This document shows, piece by piece, positions 1-6,948 of a stretch of DNA of 19,716 nt. A program made the position numbers and the translations under genes. The stretch is taken from NCBI GenBank assembly GCA_039805565.1, contig JBDLTZ010000347.1, positions 1 to 19,716 on the forward strand. Direction: 5' to 3'. This DNA is from CALJIC01 sp039805565. GTDB taxonomy: Bacteria; Chloroflexota; Chloroflexia; Chloroflexales; Roseiflexaceae. The notes below the pieces were generated by a model that was not told where the DNA came from, searched no databases, and saw nothing but the letters and a program-made list of their open reading frames with translations. Position 1 is the stretch's first letter; the number at the start of each line of letters is the position of its first letter.

Positions 1-72
1 CACTCAGCACTCGTCACTCAGCACTCGTCACTCAGCACTCATCACTCAGCACTCATCACTCGTCACTCAGCT
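1..72. repeat. 14-bp tandem repeat, CTCAGCACTC type
   Basis: About five copies of a 14-base unit (CACTCAGCACTCGT and its CAT variant) run from the first base to about position 72, where they degrade into CACTCGTCACTCAG. The tract continues beyond the left edge of the window. It overlaps the 3' end of the neighbouring minus-strand HisKA ORF and supplies its stop codon. Related tracts occur near 15496, 19041 and 19682. Confidence 0.9.
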
Positions 73-304
73 CCCCGAGCGCCTCCTCAACCACGCTCTT
101 CAGCGTACACGCGCTCCGCCGTATCGCCTCCACCAGCTCACGCTGCTCGTCCGTCAGCTCACCGGCGCTCCCCCGCAGCAGCAAGTCCGCCGCACCGTAC
201 AGCACCATCAGCGGGGTGCGGAGGTCGTGCGAGATCCCGGCGATAAACGCGGCCCTGTTCTGATCCGGCGCGGGCTCGTAGGCCATCTCGTGGGCTAGCG
301 ACAT
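56..304 (-). CDS. Stand-alone HisKA (histidine kinase dimerisation) domain protein, probably truncated
   Basis: An 82-residue ORF containing a histidine-kinase H-box, SHDLRTPL, with the phospho-accepting His at residue 26, followed by a second helix (about 50-77) as in a DHp hairpin. There is no sensor domain and no HATPase domain (no N, G1 or G2 boxes), so by itself it could not autophosphorylate. An in-frame TAG lies five codons before the ATG, so it is not the tail of a longer upstream frame. An AAGAG-like ribosome site lies about 8 bases before the start. The last codons and the stop lie in the 14-bp tandem repeat. Either the repeat cut off the kinase's C-terminus, or this is a small phosphotransfer or decoy protein. 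Domain identity is fairly sure; whether it is a working gene is not. Confidence 0.6.
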   Translation of the reverse strand: MSLAHEMAYEPAPDQNRAAFIAGISHDLRTPLMVLYGAADLLLRGSAGELTDEQRELVEAIRRSACTLKSVVEEALGELSDE

Positions 305-502
305 GGTCGTTCTCTTCTAGCTGTGGCTTCCGCCGTCATCCCGGCGCGCCAGCGTTGTCGTGTGCATGTCAAACCGTAGTGACCAGCCCCACGATATGTG
401 CCCGACGATGACAGTCTCGACATCCACGCGCATGGCATAGATCGTGCACCCTCCACCGGAAGCGCAGTGTGAACGAGTAGATACGAGTGTCTGGAGGGAC
501 CG

Positions 503-1471
503 ATGGCCCAGCTGGTCGACAGCGTCGAGCCGCAGATCTATGTCGTGATGAACCCCGTCGGCGGGACCTGCAACCCCGACGCGGTGCGCGAGAGCCTGGC
601 ACGGCAGCTCGGCGAGGCCGGCAAGCGCTACGAGATCTACGAGACCACCGGCGCCCACGACGAGAACATCGCCGAGGTGGTCCACGGGGCAGTGTCCCGT
701 GGCGCCGAGATCGTCGTGGCCGTAGGTGGCGACGGCACCGTCTCCGAGGTGGCCGGCGCCCTCTCCAGCAGTGACGTGCCGCTCGGCATCATCCCGGCCG
801 GCACCGCCAACGTCCTCGCCCGCGAGCTCCAGGTCCCGGTGGAGATCGACAGCGCCGTGGGGCTGATCGCCGGGCAGCACGGCATCACCAGCATCGACGG
901 GCTCGAGGCCGACGGGCGCATCTATGTCCTGAGCGTCGGCATCGGCATCGAGTCGATCATGATCCGCGACACCCCGCGCGACGCCAAGCGCCGCTTCGGC
1001 CGCCTGGCCTACCTCTGGACCGCCTTCACCAGCGCGCTCGGCTTCCGCGGCCGCCGCTTCACCATCGTCGTGGACGGCCAGCGCACCCGCCCGCGCGCCA
1101 TCCAGGTGCTGGTGGCCAACGGCGGCACGCTCGGCGTCGCCCCCCTGCGCTGGGGGCCGGGGATCTCCCCGCGCGACGGCCGCGTCAACGTGGTGATCAT
1201 CGGCCCGCGCACGCTGCTGGACTACCTCAAGATCGCCTACCACACCGTGCTCGGCCGGCACCGCGAGAACCCGAACCTGCGCTACATCACCGCCCGCGAG
1301 AGCGTGACGGTCACCGCCGACTCGCCCCTGCCCGTCCAGGCCGACGGCGAGATCATCGGGACGACGCCGGTGCAGGTGCGCGTGGTGCCCGCGGCGGTGC
1401 AGGTGGTGGTGCCGAGCCAGGTAGAGGAGCCGGTCGACCAGCTCGCCGAGCGGGTCGTCAGCGCGGTGTGA
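503..1471 (+). CDS. Diacylglycerol kinase family lipid kinase (YegS/DgkB-like)
   Basis: A 322-residue protein of the DAGK catalytic family, whose members phosphorylate diacylglycerol or related lipids with ATP at the inner membrane face. Visible motifs are the N-terminal strand and loop VVMNPVGG (14-21), the nucleotide-binding GGDGT (75-79), IPAGTANVLA (97-106), and a C-terminal ADGE (280-283) matching the conserved acidic site of the second domain. Length fits the family (about 290-330). The ATG at 503 follows GGAGG at about 492-496. The next gene, a PAP2 phosphatase, starts 10 bases after the stop, so the two are probably cotranscribed and could interconvert diacylglycerol and phosphatidate. 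The true lipid substrate (diacylglycerol, undecaprenol or a sphingoid base) cannot be read from the sequence. Confidence 0.92.
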   Translation: MAQLVDSVEPQIYVVMNPVGGTCNPDAVRESLARQLGEAGKRYEIYETTGAHDENIAEVVHGAVSRGAEIVVAVGGDGTVSEVAGALSSSDVPLGIIPAGTANVLARELQVPVEIDSAVGLIAGQHGITSIDGLEADGRIYVLSVGIGIESIMIRDTPRDAKRRFGRLAYLWTAFTSALGFRGRRFTIVVDGQRTRPRAIQVLVANGGTLGVAPLRWGPGISPRDGRVNVVIIGPRTLLDYLKIAYHTVLGRHRENPNLRYITARESVTVTADSPLPVQADGEIIGTTPVQVRVVPAAVQVVVPSQVEEPVDQLAERVVSAV

Positions 1472-1481
1472 GGACGACGCT

Positions 1482-2435
1482 ATGACGATGAACGAGCGAG
1501 CCCCCGACCCAACCCCCGAGGAGTTGGCCCAGGCTGAGCCGGCGAAGGACGCCCTGCGCGAGGCGCTCAAGGCGATCCAGACCCCCGCCCAGGCGGACCG
1601 CGCGGCCGAGGCGGCCCTGCGCGCGGCCGGGGGCGCCACCGAGCTCGAGGTGCGCCAGGAGCAGGGTGGCGCCCCCGACCCGGCCCAGGCCATCCAGGAG
1701 GCGGCGGCGGCCCCCGGCCCGGCTAAGGCTCCGGCGACGATCGTCGAGGCCGCCCGCCAGGTGGCCAGCGCCGACGGCTCCCAGCGCGCGGCGCTCGAGC
1801 AGGCGCTCCAGGAGGCGGCCAACCCCGAGGTCGTCGGTCAGGTGGACCCAGCCACCGCCGAGGGCCGCAATCTGCTGCGCGAGGCGATCCTGCACCGCAT
1901 GCGCCCCTACAACAAGGTGGACACGCGCCTGTTCCTGCTGATCAACCAGATGCCGCACCCGCCGCTGCTCAACCGCTCGCTGGGCGCGCTCACCGACGTG
2001 ATGAACGCGGGGTTCGGCTGGGTGCTCCTCCTGTTCGCGCTCAAGCTCATCGGTGGGCGCCACGGCAAGCACGCACTCTACCAGGTCCTGCCGCCGCTCT
2101 GGTTCGCCACCATGAGCGTTGAGTTCCCCATCAAGCACTTCTTCCGCCGCCGCCGCCCGTTCTACGACATCGTCCAGGCGATCGCGGTCGGAAAGAAGCC
2201 TGGCGGCTACTCGTTCCCCTCGGGGCACTCGGCCGCAGCCTTCGCCGGCGCGTGGCTGCTCCGGCGCCAGTTCCCCCGCCTGTCCTGGCTCTGGTACCTG
2301 ATCGCCGCGATCACCGGCTTCTCGCGCGTCTACCTCGGCGCGCACTACCCCGGCGATGTCCTCAGCGGCGCGGTCGTGGGCACCGCCATCGCGGAGGTCA
2401 CCCGCCGCGTGATCGATGCCGGCGACGAGGACTAG
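1482..2435 (+). CDS. PAP2-family phosphatase with long Ala-rich N-terminal extension
   Basis: A 317-residue membrane protein with the full PAP2/acid phosphatase signature: K218-x6-R225-P226, PSGH at 246-249, and S281-R282-x5-H288-x3-D292. The family removes phosphate from phosphatidate, undecaprenyl pyrophosphate or related lipid phosphates. Hydrophobic segments begin near residue 148 and fill the C-terminal half. Residues 1 to about 130 are rich in Ala, Glu, Gln and Pro, have no membrane segment, and look like soluble amphipathic helices; most PAP2 proteins lack this. The start at 1482 has AGGA 6 bases upstream; an in-frame ATG at 1488 is an alternative. It sits 10 bases behind the lipid kinase gene, so it probably acts on the kinase product or a related lipid. 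Confidence 0.92.
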   Translation: MTMNERAPDPTPEELAQAEPAKDALREALKAIQTPAQADRAAEAALRAAGGATELEVRQEQGGAPDPAQAIQEAAAAPGPAKAPATIVEAARQVASADGSQRAALEQALQEAANPEVVGQVDPATAEGRNLLREAILHRMRPYNKVDTRLFLLINQMPHPPLLNRSLGALTDVMNAGFGWVLLLFALKLIGGRHGKHALYQVLPPLWFATMSVEFPIKHFFRRRRPFYDIVQAIAVGKKPGGYSFPSGHSAAAFAGAWLLRRQFPRLSWLWYLIAAITGFSRVYLGAHYPGDVLSGAVVGTAIAEVTRRVIDAGDED

Positions 2436-2448
2436 GGTCGAGCCGCGT

Positions 2449-2723
2449 GCTGTCTCGCACTGGCGTGTGTGCTGTCTCGCACTGGCGTGTGTGCTGTCTC
2501 GCACTGGCGTGCGTGCTGTCTCGCACTGGCGTGTGTGCTGTCGCGCACTGGCGTGCGTGCTGTCTCACACTGGCGTGTGTGCTGTCTCGCACTAGCGTGT
2601 GTGCTGTCTCGCACTGGCGTGCGTGCTGTCTCGCACTGGCGTGTGTGCTGTCTCGCACTGGCGTGCGTGCTGTAGCGCACTGGCGTGTGTGCTGTCTCGC
2701 ACTGGCGTGCGTGCTGTCTCGCA
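2449..2723. repeat. 22-bp tandem repeat array, each unit a potential hairpin
   Basis: Twelve full units and one partial unit, each starting GCTGT, at 2449, 2471, 2493 and every 22 bases to 2713. Each unit contains CGCAC-TGGC-GTGYG, which folds into a 5-bp stem with a 4-base loop. The Y position is T,T,C,T,C,T,T,C,T,C,T,C along the array, so most copies alternate as a 44-bp higher unit. The array begins 13 bases after the PAP2 stop codon. Because 22 is not a multiple of 3, the array stays open in several frames and gives spurious repetitive ORFs. It is not CRISPR: there are no unique spacers. Confidence 0.95.
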
Positions 2724-2749
2724 GGGCGGCTCTGCCCCCTGCACCCCCG

Positions 2750-2772
2750 CTGGGGGCGGCGCCCGCCCCCAG
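2750..2772. terminator. GC-rich hairpin after the tandem array
   Basis: The inverted repeat CTGGGGGCG / CGCCCCCAG encloses GCGCC and gives a 9-bp perfect stem. No T-run follows on either strand, so it may be a factor-dependent terminator, a processing site, or just part of the repeat island between two convergent genes. Confidence 0.4.
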
Positions 2773-2834
2773 ACCCCCTGCAAAGGGAGCACTGCTAGAC
2801 CGATGTCGGTCGGCACCATGACTGAGACACCACC

Positions 2835-2890
2835 TTCGAGGAGCAGGCTTAGAGGAGCAGGCTTAGAGGAGCAGGCTTCGAGGAGCAGGA
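2835..2890. repeat. 14-bp tandem repeat, four copies
   Basis: Four head-to-tail copies of TTMGAGGAGCAGGC (2835, 2849, 2863, 2877); the last ends in A. The unit has no resemblance to the 22-bp array upstream, so this is a separate expansion in the same intergenic region. Confidence 0.88.
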
Positions 2891-2996
2891 GCTCGCCCCA
2901 GGTGACCTCGGGCGACCAAGCGCGTTGGCGGCGCGCTCGTTCTCATGCCGGCGTGATGTCGGCCTGGTACGGCTCGCATTGCGGGGGTGGTCCGGA

Positions 2997-3170
2997 GGGG
3001 GCGCAAGCGCCCCTTCGGCGGGGGGAGCGTGAGGGGGCCGGTGCCCCCTCACACCTCACGCACAGTGGAACCTGCACGCTCGTGCACACGAAAGAGAGGG
3101 GCGAGGGGGACACTACCCCCTCACACCTCACGCACAGTGGAACCCGCACGCTCGTGCACAAGAAAGAGAG
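2997..3170. repeat. Two 55-bp direct repeats with nested GC hairpins
   Basis: Bases 3044-3098 and 3116-3170 match at 53 of 55 positions, 72 bp apart. Each begins CCCCCTCACACCTCACGCAC and ends AAAGAGAG. The first CCCCCTCAC pairs with an upstream GTGAGGGGG to give a perfect 10-bp stem (3029-3038 with 3043-3052, loop CGGT). The second pairs as GAGGGGG/CCCCCTC (3103-3109 with 3116-3122). A further stem GGGGCG/CGCCCC lies at 2997-3012. Read on the minus strand, these lie just downstream of the Rieske oxygenase stop and may end its transcript. Confidence 0.85.
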
Positions 3171-3176
3171 AGGACG

Positions 3177-4265
3177 CTACCCCCGCTGGAGGAACTCGCA
3201 CAGCAGCCCGTGGAAGTGGTGCACCCCATTCTCCCGCGCCACCGAGAAGCGCCCCACGTCATACGATCGCGACCGCAGCCGCCGCTGCACCTGCTCGCAG
3301 AGCTCGATGTCCTCCTTCTGGATCACATCGCTGAACTTAAACGACTTGTGGAAGTCCTCGGCCACCTCCGGCCGGTCCACGTCCAGCACGTACCACTCGA
3401 AGATCGTCAGCGTCCGCTCGTGGCCCAGCGGCACGATGATGTTCAGCTGCAGGTTGTCCGGGTAGATGTTCAGCATCAGGTTCGGGAACAGCCAGTAGTA
3501 CAGGGCCTGCGCGCTCGCCCCCTCGTCCAGGTTGCGCCGGTAGAGCGAGTCCGGCTTCTCCTTGATCGGCGCGTACTGCTTCGAGTAGTGCCGGAAGGTC
3601 TCCACCCGGTACTGCTTGTAGTCGATCTCCTTGTAGAGCCCAGGGTGCGCCAGCGGGATGTGGTACCCCTCAAGGTAGTTATCGACGTACACCTTCCAGT
3701 TGCAGCCGATCTCGTAGTCCACCCGCTTGTAGAACCCCATCCGCTCTAGCGGCATGTGCGCCGTCTCCGCCGGGATCGCCCCCAGCACCTCGGCCAGCGG
3801 AGCCGCCCCCGGGTCAAGGTTCACGAACACGAACGGCCCCCACGAGTCCACCCGCACCGGCCGCAGCCCGTAGTCCGCCCGCTCGAAGCAGCCCACCCCC
3901 TCGAACTCCGGCGTCGTCAGCAGCCGCCCGTCCAGGCCGTAGGTCCAGCCGTGGTAGCTGCACTGCAGCGCCTTGCGGTTCCCGCTCCCGCGCGCCACCT
4001 CGCCCGCCCGGTGCCGGCACACGTTGAAGAACGCGTGCAGCTCCCCAGCCGTGTCGCGCGTCACTACCAGCGGCTCGCCCACCACCTCGCACGTGAAGAA
4101 GTCTCCCGGACGCCGCACCTGCTCCAGCCGGCCCACCAGCTGCCACGTGCGGCCAAACACCCGCTCCTCCTCCAGCGGCAGCGCCGCCGGGTCCGTGTAC
4201 CAGCGCGCCGGGATCGTCGTCGCCAGCGACAGGTCGGGCTCGAACACAAAGCTGCTCAGGTCCAT
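3177..4265 (-). CDS. Rieske [2Fe-2S] aromatic-ring-hydroxylating-type oxygenase, alpha subunit
   Basis: A 362-residue Rieske non-haem iron oxygenase. The Rieske cluster ligands are C83-x-H85 and C102-x-x-H105 (CRH ... CSYHGW). The mononuclear iron site shows NYLEGYHIPLAH with H202 and H207, and D319 in QKEDIELCEQVQ is the likely third ligand. This C-terminal pattern resembles the choline/glycine-betaine monooxygenase branch (CMO, GbcA) more than biphenyl or naphthalene dioxygenases, so quaternary-amine demethylation or hydroxylation is a reasonable guess. No reductase or ferredoxin partner is nearby. I chose the ATG at 4265 over an upstream ATG because AGAGGTG lies 4 bases ahead of it and the extra 21 residues look non-coding. 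A TTGACG-17-TACGAT promoter lies upstream. Confidence 0.92.
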   Translation of the reverse strand: MDLSSFVFEPDLSLATTIPARWYTDPAALPLEEERVFGRTWQLVGRLEQVRRPGDFFTCEVVGEPLVVTRDTAGELHAFFNVCRHRAGEVARGSGNRKALQCSYHGWTYGLDGRLLTTPEFEGVGCFERADYGLRPVRVDSWGPFVFVNLDPGAAPLAEVLGAIPAETAHMPLERMGFYKRVDYEIGCNWKVYVDNYLEGYHIPLAHPGLYKEIDYKQYRVETFRHYSKQYAPIKEKPDSLYRRNLDEGASAQALYYWLFPNLMLNIYPDNLQLNIIVPLGHERTLTIFEWYVLDVDRPEVAEDFHKSFKFSDVIQKEDIELCEQVQRRLRSRSYDVGRFSVARENGVHHFHGLLCEFLQRG

Positions 4266-4309
4266 CGCGCACCTCTGCTGCATATCTCGTCGTGGGAAGG
4301 GGTGCGCCG

Positions 4310-4338
4310 ATCGTATCCGAGCCGGCACCCCACGTCAA
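4310..4338 (-). promoter_or_regulatory. Candidate sigma-A promoter for the Rieske oxygenase
   Basis: On the minus strand, TTGACG (plus 4333-4338) and TACGAT (plus 4310-4315) are 17 bases apart, 45 bases before the ATG at 4265. The -35 box matches consensus at 5 of 6 positions and the -10 at 4 of 6. It is back to back with the TPR-gene promoter. Confidence 0.6.
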
Positions 4339-4353
4339 GCGGCCCTACCGCCC

Positions 4354-4383
4354 TTGCCGCCGCCCCGCCCCACCAGGTATAAT
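4354..4383 (+). promoter_or_regulatory. Candidate promoter for the TPR gene
   Basis: TTGCCG (4354-4359), an 18-base spacer, then a perfect TATAAT (4378-4383). In this GC-rich DNA a perfect -10 box stands out. It would give a leader of about 170 bases before the TPR start at 4562, containing a 23-codon upstream ORF. Confidence 0.6.
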
Positions 4384-4493
4384 CCTCTATCGGCCGCCGC
4401 GTGTTTCGCTTCGCGGAAGGCGTGCCGCCTGCGCCCGCCGGCCTTCCTGTCTCAGCCCGGCGCCGTGCCGGCCGACAACCCAACGAGTGGACG

Positions 4494-4565
4494 ATGACAA
4501 CGCTCGGCAACGCATCAGATCTCCAGCCCCCAGCCCTCCGCCCTCAGCCTTCAGCGCACCGATGA
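4494..4565 (+). CDS. Possible 23-codon leader ORF overlapping the TPR start (ATGA)
   Basis: ATG at 4494 opens a 23-codon frame whose TGA (4563-4565) overlaps the ATG (4562-4564) of the TPR gene. The TPR start has no visible Shine-Dalgarno sequence, so translational coupling from this leader is plausible. The 3' half is made of CAGCCCTCCGCCCTCAGC-like low-complexity sequence, so the overlap may be accidental. Confidence 0.25.
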   Translation: MTTLGNASDLQPPALRPQPSAHR

Positions 4566-6052
4566 CCCGCCTTGCGCTCGCCGTCCTCCAGCTCGCCCTC
4601 GCGCTCGCCGTCCTCTGGCAGGCAGCGGCCCTCGCCATGCGCCCGGACCCGCGCGACGACCTGCGGCGCGCCGACGCGCTCTTCGCCGCCGGGCGCTACC
4701 ACGAGGCCCACGCCGCCTACCGCGCCCTCGCCGCCCGCGCGCCGGACAGCCCTAGCGCCCAGGCCCGCCTCGGCCTGATCCTGGCCGTCCGCGGCGAGCT
4801 CCCCGCCGCCAGCCGCGCCCTCGCCGCCGCCGTCGGCCTCCGCCCGGACCAGGCCACCCTCGATCTCGTCCGCCTCTCGCAGGGGCGCGTCGCCGACCTC
4901 GCCGCCCTGCCGGGTGAGGCCGCGCAGTTCTACGCCCTCGTCGGCGCGCGCTCGCCGCTCGCCCCGCTGCGCGATACGCTCGTGGCCGAGGCCCACCTGC
5001 GCGCCGGAGACTACCCCGCCGCCGAGGCCTCCTACCGCGCCGCGCTCGCCGGCCAGCTGCCCCCCCGCTGGCGCGCCGCCGCCCAGGCCCGCCTCGCCGC
5101 CCTGCGCGCCACTACCGACGCCGCGGCCGCCCTCGCCGAGCTCGCCCTCGCAGCCCGCCCCGCGCCGCCGGGCTACCTCACCCCCGCGCTCACCCTCGCC
5201 GAGCCGCTCCTCCCGCCGCCCAGCCCCGGGCCGCAGGAGCTCGCCGCCGCACTCCAGGCCGAGCCCGCCCAGCGGCCCCAGCTCATCGGCCAGCTCCTCC
5301 TCGCCGCCGGGCTCCATCCCCTGGCCGAGGCACAGTTCGCCGCCGTCCCGCCCGACGCCCCCGGCGCCATCGACGCCGCCGCCTATGCCGCCTACACCCG
5401 CTGGGCCTCCGGCGACCGTGCCGGCGGCCTCGCCGCCCTCCAGGCCCTCGCCGCCGCTCACCCCGCCGAGCCGCGCGTCCGCACCCTCCTCGCCGGCGCC
5501 TATCTCGCCGCCCAGGACGAGCGCGCCGCCAGCGAGCAGCTCGACGCCGCCCGCGCCCTCGCCCCGCGCGACCCCGCCACGCACCTCGTGCTCGCCCAGC
5601 TCGCCGCCGCCCGCCGCGACTACCTCGCCGCGGCCGAGGAGCACGCCGCCGCCCTGCGCGCCGCCCCGCCGGAGCAGCGCGGCGCCTACGCCCTCGCCGC
5701 CGCCCGCTTCCACCTCGCGGCCGGCGTCCAGCTCTGTGATGCCGGCCTCCCCACCGCCGAGGAGGCCGCCCGGCAGCTATCCGCCGACCCCGGCGCCTGG
5801 TCCGCGCTCGCCGCTGCCCGCCTGGCCTGCGGGGATGCCCAGGGGAGCGCAGGCGCGGCCCGCGAGTCCGCCCGCCTCAGCCCCACCAGCCCCGAAGCAG
5901 CCTACCACCTCGGCCGAGCCCTCGCCGCCCTCGGCGACCGCGGCGGTGCACGCGCGGCCCTCGTCGCCGCCGCCGACCTCGCCCCCGCCTCCGAGTGGCG
6001 CGCCCGCGCCGAGGCCCAGCTCCTCGCACTCGGCCTCTCCCAGGCGCCGTAG
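4562..6052 (+). CDS. TPR-repeat protein with N-terminal membrane anchor
   Basis: A 496-residue, very Ala-rich protein. Residues 5-25 form one hydrophobic segment (signal anchor or uncleaved signal peptide), followed by tandem helical TPR-type repeats. Clear ones are around 33-66 (ADALFAAGRYHEAHAAYRAL), 66-100, 135-175, 290-345, 355-415 and 430-490, with the usual small residue/Gly-Ala-Tyr pattern and Pro ending each unit. TPR solenoids act as protein-protein scaffolds, here probably on the outer face of the cell membrane. I chose the ATG at 4562 because residues before it are non-coding in character and the hydrophobic anchor follows at once. The partner is unknown. Several long overlapping frames in this stretch are artefacts of the high GC3 content. 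Confidence 0.82.
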   Translation: MTRLALAVLQLALALAVLWQAAALAMRPDPRDDLRRADALFAAGRYHEAHAAYRALAARAPDSPSAQARLGLILAVRGELPAASRALAAAVGLRPDQATLDLVRLSQGRVADLAALPGEAAQFYALVGARSPLAPLRDTLVAEAHLRAGDYPAAEASYRAALAGQLPPRWRAAAQARLAALRATTDAAAALAELALAARPAPPGYLTPALTLAEPLLPPPSPGPQELAAALQAEPAQRPQLIGQLLLAAGLHPLAEAQFAAVPPDAPGAIDAAAYAAYTRWASGDRAGGLAALQALAAAHPAEPRVRTLLAGAYLAAQDERAASEQLDAARALAPRDPATHLVLAQLAAARRDYLAAAEEHAAALRAAPPEQRGAYALAAARFHLAAGVQLCDAGLPTAEEAARQLSADPGAWSALAAARLACGDAQGSAGAARESARLSPTSPEAAYHLGRALAALGDRGGARAALVAAADLAPASEWRARAEAQLLALGLSQAP

Positions 6053-6093
6053 CACCGCCCGCCTTTCGCTCACCAACCGCTACCGTCGCGCCG

Positions 6094-6122
6094 TTGTCTC
6101 CGCGCCGCCTGCTGGCTATGAT
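6094..6122 (+). promoter_or_regulatory. Candidate promoter for the STAS gene
   Basis: TTGTCT (6094-6099), a 17-base spacer and TATGAT (6117-6122), matching 4 of 6 and 5 of 6 consensus bases. The predicted leader is about 90 bases before the ATG at 6217. This suggests the STAS gene is transcribed independently of the TPR gene. Confidence 0.5.
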
Positions 6123-6216
6123 CAGCTTCAGAGAGAGCTGGAGATGCGCCCCGGCGGAGTTCGGCAGGAACCAGCTGAGCGCCGGCAGCTACGAGCCTTG
6201 CGAAGGAGACTACCCC

Positions 6217-6813
6217 ATGAGCACCCAGGAGCCGACCCGCGAGGAGCTGATCACCGAGATCGACAGCCTGCGGCGGCGCGTCGCCGAGCTCGAGGCCGAC
6301 CTTGCCCACCGCCGTCAGACCGAGGAGGCGCTGCGCGCCAGCGAGAGCACCCTGCGCGCCATTACGACCGAGCAGCAGCTCCTGATCGACGGCATCCGCG
6401 CCATCTCCACACCCGTCATCCCGGTCCACGACGAGATCATCGTCCTGCCGCTCGTGGGCAGCATCGACACCGCGCGCGCCGAGCAGATCATGGAGGCGCT
6501 CCTCACCGGCGTGCAGAGCTTCGCCGCCGAGATCGTCATCATCGACATCACCGGCGTGCCGCTCGTGGACACCGCCGTCGCCAACCACCTCATCCAGGCC
6601 ATGCGCGCCGCCACGCTCCTCGGCGCCCACTGCGTGCTCGTCGGCATCTCCGCCGAGGTCGCCCAGCTCATGGTGCAGCTCGGTGTCTACCTCGGCAACA
6701 TCACCACTTGCAGCAATCTCCAGGCGGGCATCTCCTACGCGCTGGACCGCCTCGGCCGCGTGATCACCCTGCGTGAGGAGGAGGCGGCGGCCGGTGTGGC
6801 GCTTCTGGCGTAG
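6217..6813 (+). CDS. STAS-domain protein, RsbR/RsbS-like anti-sigma antagonist
   Basis: A 198-residue protein. Residues 8-45 form a charged coiled coil (LITEIDSLRRRVAELEADLA), and a STAS domain covers about 63-185 (VIPVHDEIIVLPLVGSIDT ... IDITGVPLVDTAVANHL). In RsbR-type stressosome proteins the Thr in the VDT motif is phosphorylated by the RsbT kinase; here that is T119. The second family Thr, usually in a GI-x-PEIAQT motif, appears to be Leu (ISAEVAQL, L151). No RsbS, RsbT or sigma factor is adjacent. The start at 6217 has a strong AAGGAG 8 bases upstream. The coiled coil in place of a sensory globin or PAS domain suggests a minimal scaffold-type STAS protein. Confidence 0.85.
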   Translation: MSTQEPTREELITEIDSLRRRVAELEADLAHRRQTEEALRASESTLRAITTEQQLLIDGIRAISTPVIPVHDEIIVLPLVGSIDTARAEQIMEALLTGVQSFAAEIVIIDITGVPLVDTAVANHLIQAMRAATLLGAHCVLVGISAEVAQLMVQLGVYLGNITTCSNLQAGISYALDRLGRVITLREEEAAAGVALLA

Positions 6814-6839
6814 ATCGCCGATTCGCAATGCGAGAGTCT

Positions 6840-6892
6840 GTCAGATGTGCCCACAGTCCCCTCACACCACGCACCCCTCGCGCACATCTGAC
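6840..6892. repeat. 11-bp perfect inverted repeat, 31-base loop
   Basis: GTCAGATGTGC (6840-6850) pairs exactly with GCACATCTGAC (6882-6892), starting 27 bases after the STAS stop codon. It could fold as an mRNA 3' hairpin of the STAS transcript or be a DNA-binding site. No T-run follows. Confidence 0.7.
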
Positions 6893-6948
6893 GGTCTGGC
6901 ACCGATCCTCACCGCACCGCGCCACGCGCCCCGCGCCCCTGCCCGTAT

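Noticed and set aside
317..1822. 501-residue open frame on the minus strand across the lipid kinase and PAP2 genes
   Set aside because: It is antisense to two genes with full family motifs and has the His/Asp/Arg-rich composition of an antisense GC-rich frame. No motif of its own.
2449..2723. Possible CRISPR array
   Set aside because: The units are contiguous without unique spacers, and no cas genes are present.
2252..2821. Several repetitive open frames through the 22-bp array on both strands, as possible repeat proteins
   Set aside because: The 22-bp period is out of step with codons, so the same 22-residue pattern arises in multiple frames. No ribosome sites and no code bias; it is repeat DNA.
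4544..6776. 389-residue minus frame and 620-residue plus frame overlapping the TPR gene
   Set aside because: Low-complexity Gly/Ala/Glu or Ser/Pro/Arg products typical of shadow frames. The TPR frame alone shows a signal anchor and repeats.
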